A DNA stretch of 26,807 nt from Promethearchaeota archaeon (GTDB lineage Archaea; Asgardarchaeota; Lokiarchaeia; Sigynarchaeales; SOKP01). The notes below the pieces were generated by a model. That model searched no databases. It saw only the letters and a list, made by a program, of their open reading frames with translations, and was not told the origin of the DNA. The stretch lies in the NCBI GenBank assembly GCA_019057975.1, contig JAHLWJ010000021.1, positions 1 through 26,807 of the forward strand, read 5' to 3'. Positions 15,789-24,257 of this stretch are shown piece by piece (position 1 is the stretch's first letter; the number at the start of each line of letters is the position of its first letter). The position numbers were made by a program, and so were the translations under genes.

Positions 15789-16400
15789 CTAATCAGAAAT
15801 TAAGTTAAAATATTTACGAGCAGCACTTCCTTTTAATACTATCTCTTTTTCCTCGGGCGAGATTGGTGCTACAAAACCGGGACCATCATTAACTTTCAAT
15901 AATTTTACTTGATCGATATCTAACTTGGTTATTTCATCTTTTATAAGAGAACGTCCTGTAAATTCTGGATAGTCGATATAGATATCTTTGAGTAAATTTT
16001 TTAAATTTAAATTTCTATTATATGATTTTATTTTTGAAATCTTCTTAATCGTTTCTTTATTAGATTCATTTGATATGAAATTTGCTAACTCTAAACCTTT
16101 GTTAGAAAGAGTATAATACCAATCCATATTTTTATAAATTGGCTTGATATATCCTTGAAATTTCAAAAAATTTATCCTATAAGCTAATCTTACACTATAG
16201 GGACCAAAATAATATGGAAAGAATTCGGCAGCTTGAAATAGTGTTTCATTGTATTTTTTTGCATACACAAAAAACTCTTTTATAAAGCGGACTCTTCCTT
16301 TTATCGGATCATTGTTATTTGCCCATAAAAGAAGAAAGATATTTTTATCTATAAGTTCTTGCTCTCTCTTAGTCATTTCAATATTAGATTTTTTTACCAT
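15789..16400 (-). CDS. YwgA-like protein (wHTH-type), operon partner
   Basis: The 203 residues follow a pattern I associate with YwgA-like proteins: IKGRVRFIKEFFVYAKKY, then FFPYYFGPYSVRLAYRINFL, then GYIKPIYKNMDWYYTLSNKG. The order is 'GRtRlqK..Fl', 'YGPYS..l...i..L' and 'Y.LT.kG'. The last 80 residues are charged and unassigned. The ATG overlaps the stop of the upstream TGT-like gene by seven bases (ATGGTAA), so translation is probably coupled. Proteins of this kind often sit in defence, toxin or phage-linked operons. It could be the DNA-binding regulator of the palindrome at 17612 or a partner of the GNAT enzyme. Both ideas are inference. Confidence 0.55.
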   Translation of the reverse strand: MVKKSNIEMTKREQELIDKNIFLLLWANNNDPIKGRVRFIKEFFVYAKKYNETLFQAAEFFPYYFGPYSVRLAYRINFLKFQGYIKPIYKNMDWYYTLSNKGLELANFISNESNKETIKKISKIKSYNRNLNLKNLLKDIYIDYPEFTGRSLIKDEITKLDIDQVKLLKVNDGPGFVAPISPEEKEIVLKGSAARKYFNLISD

Positions 16401-17590
16401 AATGGTTTATACCTAGGTTTTGTTATATTCGGAAATTTTTTTGAAATTTGGATTTTGTTTTTTTTAACTAGTATTTTTTTATTATAATACTTTAATAAAT
16501 CATTATCGTGTATTGCTTTTTTAATTTTATCGAATTCATCATTATAACTAACTGCTTCATGAATTTGGATCAGTGATTTTCTTTCCATTCTTGATAATAA
16601 ACCCTCAAGTTCTTCAATTGAACGTGTTTTTGAGCAAATAGGACAATTACACGTCAGTTCATGACCAAATTCTTGGATTCTTTCATTTTTTGTTAAAAAT
16701 CCTAAAGCCTTTCCTTCAAAAATATCACGAAGTTCTTCTTTCTTTTTCAAAATTGGTTCATCTGTTTCTAACGGAATACCCAAGGGTACAGGAAAGTCGC
16801 TCGAATGTTCATCTTGAACGTATGTTAATGTTCTTTGATATCCACTTCGAGGATAGCCCTTTTTAGTTGTTATTGTATCTACTGTTAGCAATGGTACCAA
16901 ATGAACTTGAGATAATTCTAGATATTTCTTTTTAATATCAAAAAGATGAATCCATACTGATTCTTTTGTTTCTTTTAAGATAGTTGTAGCTTTCAACAAT
17001 CTAGGTGAAAATTGTCCCGTTGCTCTTAATCCTATTGCATTAATATCTTTTTTTAGTAGCCATTGAAGTTTTTTTTCAATTAACTCAATTCGCTGATCTA
17101 ATGATATTGTTGGCATAATTGTAAAGGTTAATCCCGTTTCATAACTTTCAGTTGCTAGCTTTAAAGCGGAGTCCATTGATTTCTCCCAATTAATATCAAA
17201 AATATTTATTTGAGGATCTGGTAGTGTAATAACTGAAAGTTTTTCAGACTCTGATTGAATTCTTATAATTTCTTGAAGTTCGTCTTTAGAAATATATGTA
17301 TCCTTTGAAGAGCGAAATTGACATATATTGGGCACTCCAGATTTGTAATTATTATTAATTCTCGAAGAGAATATCTGTAAAGATTTTTTAATATCTCCTT
17401 TATGATCAATCACTATTTCATTGAAATTGATAGGTGGTAAATCAGTTCTTATTAAATTACTTCCATGAATTAATCTCTTAGTATCAGTGTGAATCAATCC
17501 GTAACATGGGGTTTTAAATTCTTTTAAACCCAATTTAAGGATTCCTGTGCGTGATTGATCTGATTTCTCTTTAATATTAAAATTATACAT
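16394..17590 (-). CDS. tRNA/DNA-guanine transglycosylase (TGT) superfamily paralog
   Basis: The zinc site is the clearest mark of this 398-aa protein: C314-x-C316-x2-C319 (CNCPICSKTRS) and H344 (IQIHEA), with the spacing and following helix (KIKKAIHDNDLLKYY) of archaeal TGTs. The N-terminus (RTGILKL, then a TP-like turn) and barrel segments (IGLRATGQ, WIHLFDIK) also fit. D238 in LTVDTITTKKG may be the nucleophilic Asp. The DSGGF motif with the first catalytic Asp of normal TGTs is not visible, and the region between D238 and the zinc site is longer than usual. It is therefore a divergent paralog. It might insert or exchange 7-deazaguanine in DNA, as DpdA-type proteins do, or act on an unusual tRNA. 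Its operon with YwgA-like and GNAT genes favours an accessory role. Confidence 0.65.
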   Translation of the reverse strand: MYNFNIKEKSDQSRTGILKLGLKEFKTPCYGLIHTDTKRLIHGSNLIRTDLPPINFNEIVIDHKGDIKKSLQIFSSRINNNYKSGVPNICQFRSSKDTYISKDELQEIIRIQSESEKLSVITLPDPQINIFDINWEKSMDSALKLATESYETGLTFTIMPTISLDQRIELIEKKLQWLLKKDINAIGLRATGQFSPRLLKATTILKETKESVWIHLFDIKKKYLELSQVHLVPLLTVDTITTKKGYPRSGYQRTLTYVQDEHSSDFPVPLGIPLETDEPILKKKEELRDIFEGKALGFLTKNERIQEFGHELTCNCPICSKTRSIEELEGLLSRMERKSLIQIHEAVSYNDEFDKIKKAIHDNDLLKYYNKKILVKKNKIQISKKFPNITKPRYKPLW

Positions 17591-17856
17591 TATTGTTTTT
17601 TTTATTAAAATATTACAAATTTGTAATTTTTCATAATCCCTATATAATGATTAGTGTTTCAGAATAATATATCATGCTTTTTCATTTAGTATTCAATCAT
17701 TGAAATCTAGTTATTCGAAAAAATATTGAAAGCTATTATTCAAAATTGGAATGGTTTTTAATTAGATAATTTTAAATGAAGTATGTTAACTGTAACATTT
17801 GTATTTTAATATAACCATAAGTGATAAGATTTTTACTTAAACTAGATAAGAATATA
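17591..17856. other. Upstream region of the TGT-like operon
   Basis: Apart from the palindrome at 17612 and AT-rich promoter-like sequence there is no supported gene or repeat in this stretch. Confidence 0.4.
17612..17627. promoter_or_regulatory. Perfect 16-bp palindromic operator of the TGT-like operon
   Basis: ATTACAAATTTGTAAT is its own reverse complement and lies 21 bases upstream of the ATG at 17590. Together with the short leader this is where an archaeal repressor would block initiation. The YwgA-like protein of the operon is a natural candidate for binding it. Confidence 0.45.
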
Positions 17857-17995
17857 TTATATCGCAAAATCCATTGTTTTAATCAGATATTTTTGTCCAG
17901 TTGCCCATAGATTACTAATGCATGTCTATTTGATAATTGGGTTAAGATTTGTTGTTCAGCAGGATATTCAGGAAACAAGCTATTGGAGGAACCTT
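17857..17995 (-). pseudogene. Decayed HerA-type ATPase 3'-end fragment (tail ii)
   Basis: The - strand reads SNSLFPEYPAEQQILTQLSN then RHALV. After a one-base frameshift it continues as SNLWATGQKYLIKTMDFAI and a stop at 17857-17859. This parallels NNTLFSEDPFERQMLTQLEN...GATGEKYLIKTMDF in the intact tails but is much more diverged. It is the oldest or least-converted tail. It sits about 90 bases after the stop of the restriction-modification gene. Confidence 0.65.
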
Positions 17996-18082
17996 AACGA
18001 AAATAAGATTACGAAGCCATAGTGATATTTCGTGAAAAATAAAATTATTTTTAAAAATAAATTTTTTTTCTTAGGTGAAGAT

Positions 18083-21000
18083 CTATTTATAGACCTCCTT
18101 AAACAATTCTATTTGCGATTTAATTAAGCTTATTATCAGTTCCTTTTCCTCTTCAGTGATCTTATAAATTTCAAAGATGATTTTATCTATTTCTTTAACT
18201 AAATTATTTGTATCATTATTAATTGTCCCATTATTTGAAATAAATAAGTTATTAAGTAAATCTACTTTACTTGCAATAGTTTTTACTATAGTTTTATTTG
18301 GTTTTTTAACAGGTAAATGCCGAATCATATATTGATTAAGATTAATTGTGGTGTCTTTTTGATTATTAATTCCATACATACAATAAAACTGTATCAATAA
18401 AGAATTAAAGAGAGCTGATAAATATTTTAATAAATCTTTATCATTATGAAGTAAAGAGTAGATTGATGAAGTAAAACATACATTGTCTTCGGTATAATGC
18501 GTTTCAGGAACGATACTATTATGTTTTATGAGTAATTTAGGTTCTTTATAATACTCATAATTGTCTCCTTTTAGAATAGAAGGTTTAATCTTATCAATGT
18601 CAAAAGATTTATTTTTATCAATATAGTAATATGTGAAATCATCTCTCGCATATACAAATATACACGCTTGGGAATTATCTTTTTTTAATATTGCTTTAAC
18701 TTTTTTCAATCCTTTATCTTCTTCTCCTCGAACCATCTTAGGAAAATCAACAGTATTTAAAAAATTAAGATCTCTATTTTTTTCAATTTTGGAAATTATT
18801 GGATATATATCATTAGTTAATTTAATTCTAATTCTATTCAATGATTCAGTCTTAACATCGCATTTAGGACACTTATTTTTAAATGTATAATAGTAAAAAC
18901 TTGCATTTCCATCATAATAAGAACATTTTGAATTTTTACAGATTTTTAAACCATCTATTTGTTTATCTGCTTTTTTCCCATTTAATACATATTCAATTCT
19001 GAGTTGACTGTCAAAAAGATCTTTTATTCGCAATTTTTCAGAATACCCATGATTCTTATTAAAGAAAAGAATTTGAACCTCATTTGTTGCTCCTGGAAAT
19101 TGTTTTGATCCAATATCTGTTATTTCATAAGGACCAATCTCCGAAAGTAATTCGTTTCTTACTCCAATGTACTTTTGCCTAAGGAGGTATGATTTTGGTG
19201 TTAAAATTCCTGCATGTTGAAAAGGAATTTCTTTTCTAGCAAGCTTTAATAAGAAATTTAAGTAAATATCTTCGGTTATATCATCTTTTAAGATTGATTT
19301 ACCTATATTACTTAGAATATTTCCATAAGGTGGATTTGCTATTATTATATCAAAACCTTTTGTATTGAAGAAATCAGAAAATTCCATCGACCAATGAAAA
19401 GGTTTAAGACTCTCAAGTTGTGCTAAATTAATTAAGTACTTTAAATTTATATTTTTAATTTTGTTTATTCCAATACCATTTATAATTTTTGTACATATTT
19501 CTTTTGGATTCTGTTCTTGAAAAACATCAGTGTCTTCGGGCTTAAAAACTCGATTTGATAAAGATACTGAATTACTTCTAAAACTAATACCTCTTATATC
19601 TTTATTGTTTCTATCTAATTTTAAATTTTTCTTCTTTGTATCGGTGAGATTAATCTCTTGTCCTTCCTTTAATCGTATTAATATTGAAAAATTATTGCTA
19701 AAATCTGTAATTTCGACATCTTTAGGATCAATATCAATTTCTCTACCTAATATTTTATTCTCTTGGTATTCTTCTAATAGTATCTGATTAAAATTTGTTG
19801 TAAATTCTTCAGTTAAATCTCTTAACTCGGTTCTAAGTGTAATTCTTCTAGTTTCATTCTTTTCTTGATAATAAGATTTTATCTTGTTATTCCTTTCTAT
19901 TAACATTTGGCTTAAAGATTCCTTTTCTTTTCCTACCCATTCACTAAGGGCTGCAAACTTTACCTCTTTTTTTGTTTTCTTATCTAACCATCCAATGCTC
20001 TTAATCCCTTTTGTATAACCAAATAGACTGTTACCTTCTCTAATGTTATATTCAATGTTAGGTAGAGGCGATAATTCTACATCAATAGTGTCTAAATTAG
20101 GAGGCGGTTGGATAATCCATAACCATAACCTTAGTTCACAAATTTCGATCGCAGAAGAATTTATATCTACACCATATAGGTTATTTTGAACTATATAAGT
20201 TTTTAATTCTATTAGGTCTTTAAAAGGTCTTTTGTCTCCTTCGATTTCCTCCACTGATTGATATTTCAATTCCTCTAATTTTAGACTTTTTATAAAGAAA
20301 GAATAATATTCAAGGAGTAAGTTAGCAGAACTGACTAAAAAAGCTCCAGAGCCAACTGCAGGGTCACAGATCTTTATAATTTTTAGCAATTTAATTACAT
20401 AATCATAAATTTTAGCCTTGATCCCTATATCATACATTCTTATTTCTCGTATGGTTCTTAATTCCCAAGGGATTCCACTCTTAAATTTACTATTTATTTT
20501 ATCTACAATATATAACTCTAATGTATTTCGTGATATGTAATTTGTTATAGTATCTCTTGTGTAATAAGTACCAGTCAGTTTTCTCACATCACCTATAGAT
20601 TTTTCAAATATATAACCTAAGATACTAGGGTTGATAATATTCTTTTTATTTATGTTTTCTTCCTCTTCACCATTCTCTTCGCTAATAATAAAATCGTAGG
20701 CTTTTAATAAATCCCAAATTTCTTTTATAGCTTCAGAATTAAGAGAAATGTTAGGATTTTTAATTTCTATTTCAGTTAGTCTAAATAATCCTCCATTTAA
20801 ATAAGGTAAATTTTTAAACTTTTCTAAAACGTCAATTCTCTCACCTTCGTTATTTAAAACTTCAAAGAATAAATCCTTAAGGCATTTGAAATAATTTCTT
20901 TCTTTTTCCTCATTAAAAATCTCTTGAATAGGGTCCAAAGGTAATAATTTCCAATCTAACAAGATCTTTATAAACAACATACGAAAGAAAATTATTCTAT

Positions 21001-21736
21001 AATATGTAGTTTGCATGTCACTAAGCTCCTCTCCAGATTGAATTGTTAGATTTCTTATATTAATAGTAGTATCGTTGGGATCCAAGAGTTTATTAAGTTT
21101 TGCACTGAATAAATTGTAAAAATCCTTTGTAATTCTTTCGCCTTTTTCTGCTTCTAAATAGGATCTTTCCTTTCCTAAGGCAACATCACGTATTATTTCT
21201 AAGACTTCTGAAGGCTCCTTTCTGTTTGGTTTCATTTGATGAGTAGATTCGTCATATTTTAGAATATACCACTCATTAAAATTAGTAATTATCGCATTAT
21301 ATTCCTGTTCTAAACCTATAAATTCATGGAACCATTTTTGAGCTTGTTCTATACCCTCTTCATCTCCTGTTTTATCAAGTGGTTTATTAAGACTCTCAAT
21401 TTCAAATAATAAGGATTTTCCTTCCCCTTTATTAAAAATTCCAAAATCAGGATATTTATTTAAACTCTTACCTATGAATGAAATTGATTTTAACCTTACT
21501 TGAGGAACAATATATTCATCTTCAATTCCAATATTGTTAAGAAGTTTAATTATAAAGCGAGAAGTAAATGCTTCAGGTAAACTTCCTGCGGTTAAAGGGA
21601 GTGTTTTTAAATAGCTCGACTTCAATACTACTCTTGGTTTCTTTGTTATATCAAATAAGTGACTCTTAATTTTATTATCTGAAATGAGATTTTCAAACTG
21701 TTGCTTTACTAATTTAAAAATTTTTTTAAAATCCAT
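18083..21736 (-). CDS. Type IIG (Eco57I-like) restriction-modification enzyme
   Basis: At 1217 aa this is a single-chain restriction-methylation protein. The N-terminal ~170 residues look like a PD-(D/E)xK-type nuclease: P96-D97, then E112-I-E114 in LLFEIES, where the usual ExK lysine is not obvious. A helical linker follows. The adenine-N6 methyltransferase core has motif I DPAVGSGAF from D458 (S-adenosylmethionine binding), GVDINSSAIEICELRLW, and motif IV NPPYG at 801-805. After it come a zinc ribbon (C933, C938, C956, C959) and a region that should recognise the DNA target (~880-1150). Length and order fit type IIG/BREX-PglX-like enzymes. No specificity subunit or helicase is adjacent, which favours type IIG. 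The gene stands alone on its strand and is flanked on both sides by HerA tail fragments, suggesting arrival as a cassette. Confidence 0.85.
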   Translation of the reverse strand: MDFKKIFKLVKQQFENLISDNKIKSHLFDITKKPRVVLKSSYLKTLPLTAGSLPEAFTSRFIIKLLNNIGIEDEYIVPQVRLKSISFIGKSLNKYPDFGIFNKGEGKSLLFEIESLNKPLDKTGDEEGIEQAQKWFHEFIGLEQEYNAIITNFNEWYILKYDESTHQMKPNRKEPSEVLEIIRDVALGKERSYLEAEKGERITKDFYNLFSAKLNKLLDPNDTTINIRNLTIQSGEELSDMQTTYYRIIFFRMLFIKILLDWKLLPLDPIQEIFNEEKERNYFKCLKDLFFEVLNNEGERIDVLEKFKNLPYLNGGLFRLTEIEIKNPNISLNSEAIKEIWDLLKAYDFIISEENGEEEENINKKNIINPSILGYIFEKSIGDVRKLTGTYYTRDTITNYISRNTLELYIVDKINSKFKSGIPWELRTIREIRMYDIGIKAKIYDYVIKLLKIIKICDPAVGSGAFLVSSANLLLEYYSFFIKSLKLEELKYQSVEEIEGDKRPFKDLIELKTYIVQNNLYGVDINSSAIEICELRLWLWIIQPPPNLDTIDVELSPLPNIEYNIREGNSLFGYTKGIKSIGWLDKKTKKEVKFAALSEWVGKEKESLSQMLIERNNKIKSYYQEKNETRRITLRTELRDLTEEFTTNFNQILLEEYQENKILGREIDIDPKDVEITDFSNNFSILIRLKEGQEINLTDTKKKNLKLDRNNKDIRGISFRSNSVSLSNRVFKPEDTDVFQEQNPKEICTKIINGIGINKIKNINLKYLINLAQLESLKPFHWSMEFSDFFNTKGFDIIIANPPYGNILSNIGKSILKDDITEDIYLNFLLKLARKEIPFQHAGILTPKSYLLRQKYIGVRNELLSEIGPYEITDIGSKQFPGATNEVQILFFNKNHGYSEKLRIKDLFDSQLRIEYVLNGKKADKQIDGLKICKNSKCSYYDGNASFYYYTFKNKCPKCDVKTESLNRIRIKLTNDIYPIISKIEKNRDLNFLNTVDFPKMVRGEEDKGLKKVKAILKKDNSQACIFVYARDDFTYYYIDKNKSFDIDKIKPSILKGDNYEYYKEPKLLIKHNSIVPETHYTEDNVCFTSSIYSLLHNDKDLLKYLSALFNSLLIQFYCMYGINNQKDTTINLNQYMIRHLPVKKPNKTIVKTIASKVDLLNNLFISNNGTINNDTNNLVKEIDKIIFEIYKITEEEKELIISLIKSQIELFKEVYK

Positions 21737-21875
21737 TTAAAATCATTTTTATCTTTCAATTATCAATAGATAATGAAATTTAAAATATTATATTTTTTAT
21801 ATTAAGGTAAAATTAATTTCATCTAATACAGGAAAAGAACGTATTATTATCTACTTACTATTATTCAAATTTGAA

Positions 21876-22219
21876 TTAAATTATATGAAAATCCATTGTT
21901 TTAATCAGATATTTTTCTCCAGTAGCTCCATTATTCACCAGTGCCAATCTGTTTTCTAATTGTGTAAGCATCTGCCGCTCGAACGGATCCTCTGAAAAGA
22001 GAGTATTATTGGGGTAATCTTGTCGAAAAATAACCTTTATACTCGGTTGAGAAACAACATCCTCAAACAACTGGGAAGGAGACTGGTCTGCAATAACAAA
22101 TCCAACCCCTCGGCTTCGGTATTCCTTTAATAATTCAGAAAAGATTTTTGCCATCTGTTCCTTCATGATAAAATCCGCATCATCACTATTATTGGTAATA
22201 GGTTTTTCCAAAATAACTT
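21876..22219 (-). pseudogene. HerA-type ATPase 3'-end fragment (tail iii)
   Basis: It encodes about 114 residues from LEKPITNNSDDADFIMKEQM to GATGEKYLIKTMDFHII and a stop. The frame is intact but the Walker motifs are absent, so it cannot be an active ATPase. Homology to the other copies stops at about 22219, in TTTTCCAAAATA on the + strand. A TTG at 22209-22211 could start a 111-aa product, but no ribosome-binding site supports it. Bases 22054-22142 are identical to 24021-24109 in tail iv. Confidence 0.8.
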
Positions 22220-22224
22220 CTAAT

Positions 22225-22245
22225 AACTATATTATTAGTATAGTT
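22225..22245. promoter_or_regulatory. Inverted repeat related to the 7869 palindrome
   Basis: AACTATA (22225-22231) and TATAGTT (22239-22245) are perfect arms with a seven-base spacer. The same arms with a six-base spacer form the palindrome at 7869-7890. It lies just outside the 5' break of tail iii. Both may be sites for one regulator, although AT-rich chance matches are possible. Confidence 0.3.
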
Positions 22246-22375
22246 GTGGGTTATAATTAAGATGTCTTTAGATTACCGTATATTGTCTGATTAAAAATTC
22301 CTCTATTTTCTTTAGTATCGTTATTGTTTTCCATTATATTCACATTTTTATTGATTATTTGGGATTTATACAAAA

Positions 22376-23731
22376 CTAATCCCATACTTTCTTGTTTTGT
22401 TCATCTAGAACTTTTGCAGTATAACGGTTTTGTTTTATTAAATCATCAACATATTCGCCTTTATTCTTTCTTTCTAATAGTTTCTCAAATTCTTCATCAT
22501 TCTTCTTAATTTCTTTAGCAATTCTTAATCCACGTTCTAATCTTATTTTGCTATCTCTTACAAAATCAGGATCCATCCTTAGTGTTTCTTCAAGTAGTCT
22601 AAACACATTTGTCGCTTCTTCACTTTTTCCCCACTTTATCGCTTCTTCACTACTTTCTTTATTTTTTTTTGCTAATACTTCTGCATAATTCCTGTTCTTT
22701 TTAATTAAATCTTCAACGGGTTCACCAGCACTTTTCCGTTCCAATAAAATTTTATATTCCTCATCGTTTTTCATTATTTCTTCTAATATAATTACCCGCT
22801 TTCCTGATTTATCACTAAATTTACTGATGAGCTGAATATTTTCCTTTAGTTCATTCATCCTAATTTTTTGGCGTCCTTTTGGAGTTTTTAATGTTGGGTC
22901 TTCCATTCGCTTTATTTCTCGATCTCTATCAGAACCTTTCTTATCTTGGCTAGATTGAATTCGGCTCCGTTCTGGAGCTCTACGTAATAGTTTTTCTTCT
23001 AACAAATTTTTCACCATTTCTTCTAACAAATTTTTCTCTGTTTCCTCCATTTTAGTTTTAACTTGCAATTTTTTCTTCAGTTCAATCATCTTATCTTTTC
23101 GGCTTCCTTCTGGAGCTTTTGATATCGCATCTTCCAATAGTTTTATTTCTTGTTGCTTTCTTCCAAGTTTAAAGTAAATATTAAAAAGCTTTAAAAACAT
23201 CTCTCCTTCGAGGTGTTCAGGGTATTTAAAAAATTCTTTGTTGGAGTAAGTACGTGATTGGAATCTTATTTTTGCTCCACTGGATAATTTGACTACTACT
23301 AATGAAGTGACTGTACCAAAAATACTAGATAATGTTGTCCTTATAAATCCTTCAATGTTGGCAACAGAATTCCATGAAAAGGAACCTGATGATAGGATTT
23401 TTCGATAATAGACTCCAGATGGACCAATAACTAACAAATTTCTTAGGCCGAGAAAAAAAATTAAACCAATAGGTACAAAAACGAAGAAAGAAAAAATTCC
23501 CACTTCGTATGGTATAGCTACTAATACTAATGTAAATATTGGGATTGCTGATCCCAATAAAAAAAAAAGGATTATGCAATTCCATTCTAGACCCCTTAAT
23601 CCCCCTTTTAACACAAAAGTTTTTCCTTTTGAGAATTCATTTTGAATTTGTTTACTAGTCCCGTATCTGCCAAATCTGTATTTTTTCTTTTTATAATTAT
23701 GATATTCTTCTTTTAAATCTTCTAAAATCAT
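22376..23731 (-). CDS. PH-like membrane protein with coiled, repeated C-terminal half
   Basis: The protein has 451 aa. Residues 1-~190 form a module also found twice in the protein at 24258-25520. It begins YHNYKKKKYRFGRYGTSKQI and FSKGKTFVLKGG, has two membrane segments (~50-72 and ~76-95), then a beta-rich part (LLVIGPSGVYYRKI..., FSWNSVANIEG, VVVKLSSGAKIRFQSRTY) that resembles bacterial PH-like domains. The rest is charged and helical and holds a ~40-residue repeat: 322-361 (NDEEYKILLERKSAGEPVED...) and 411-450 (NDEEFEKLLERKNKGEYVDD...). The C-terminal half probably faces the cytoplasm. The start is ATG 23731, and its upstream spacer matches the one before the gene at 26071. The exact fold is inferred and the function unknown. 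As cargo between HerA tails it may be a partner or effector. Confidence 0.65.
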   Translation of the reverse strand: MILEDLKEEYHNYKKKKYRFGRYGTSKQIQNEFSKGKTFVLKGGLRGLEWNCIILFFLLGSAIPIFTLVLVAIPYEVGIFSFFVFVPIGLIFFLGLRNLLVIGPSGVYYRKILSSGSFSWNSVANIEGFIRTTLSSIFGTVTSLVVVKLSSGAKIRFQSRTYSNKEFFKYPEHLEGEMFLKLFNIYFKLGRKQQEIKLLEDAISKAPEGSRKDKMIELKKKLQVKTKMEETEKNLLEEMVKNLLEEKLLRRAPERSRIQSSQDKKGSDRDREIKRMEDPTLKTPKGRQKIRMNELKENIQLISKFSDKSGKRVIILEEIMKNDEEYKILLERKSAGEPVEDLIKKNRNYAEVLAKKNKESSEEAIKWGKSEEATNVFRLLEETLRMDPDFVRDSKIRLERGLRIAKEIKKNDEEFEKLLERKNKGEYVDDLIKQNRYTAKVLDEQNKKVWD

Positions 23732-23845
23732 AGATGATCATTTCTTTTTTTTAATAACTCTTGAATTACAATATTTTTATCCTTCTGGAAAATCACTATT
23801 TTCTAGAGCTTTATAATATAAAAGAATTACTTTTTTGTCAATTCT

Positions 23846-24240
23846 CTAAAAGAGGTAATCCAATGTTTTAATCAGATATTTTTCTCCTGTCGCTCCGTTG
23901 TTCACTAATGCCAATCTGTTTTCTAATTGAGTAAGCATCTGCCGATCGAAAGGATCTTCCGAAAAGAGCGTATTATTGGGATGATCCTGTCTAAAAATAA
24001 CCTTTATACTCGGCTGCGAGACAACATCCTCAAACAACTGGGAAGGAGACTGGTCTGCAATAACAAATCCAACCCCTCGGCTTCGGTATTCCTTTAATAA
24101 TTCAGAAAATATTTTTGCCATCTGTTCCTTCATGATGAAATCTGCATCATCGCTGTTATTGGTAATGGGTTTTTCCAAAATAGCATGAGCCTCATCAATG
24201 ACAATGAGATATTTTAACTCCTCAGCTTCTTTATCAGTTG
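23846..24240 (-). pseudogene. HerA-type ATPase 3'-end fragment (tail iv)
   Basis: It encodes about 131 residues from ITTDKEAEELKYLIVIDEAH, which retains the Walker B motif, to GEKYLIKTLDYLF and a stop at 23846-23848. Walker A and most of the ATPase core are missing. An in-frame ATG at 24280 lies inside the previous membrane-protein gene and gives an unrelated N-terminus (MDKILIFNFFF), so translation from there is unlikely to be meaningful. Homology ends next to a T11 tract (- strand) that follows the stop of the upstream gene. The 3' spacer (to ~23815) also matches that of the rightmost copy. Confidence 0.8.
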
Positions 24241-24246
24241 TAATTG

Positions 24247-24257
24247 AAAAAAAAAAA
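24247..24257 (-). terminator. T11 tract after the double PH-like gene, at the tail iv junction
   Basis: Eleven A on the + strand form a T11 run on the - strand directly after the TAA at 24258-24260. It would end transcription of the membrane-protein gene before the HerA tail. It is also the breakpoint of HerA homology. Confidence 0.45.

Noticed and set aside
16394..17590. A complete Dpd DNA-modification cluster
   Set aside because: Only a TGT-like gene is present. No QueC/D/E-like, DpdB-like or helicase partners are seen nearby, so only a DpdA-like possibility is stated.
18633..19787. + strand frames inside the type IIG gene
   Set aside because: Antisense to the target-recognition and linker regions, with no supporting start signals.
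23352..23585. Second - strand frame inside the 451-aa gene
   Set aside because: Out-of-frame overlap with membrane segments that are conserved in the paralog.
13212..24240. HerA tails as CRISPR-like or att-type short repeats
   Set aside because: The copies are coding sequence of variable length with protein-level conservation, separated by kilobases, not regular short repeats.
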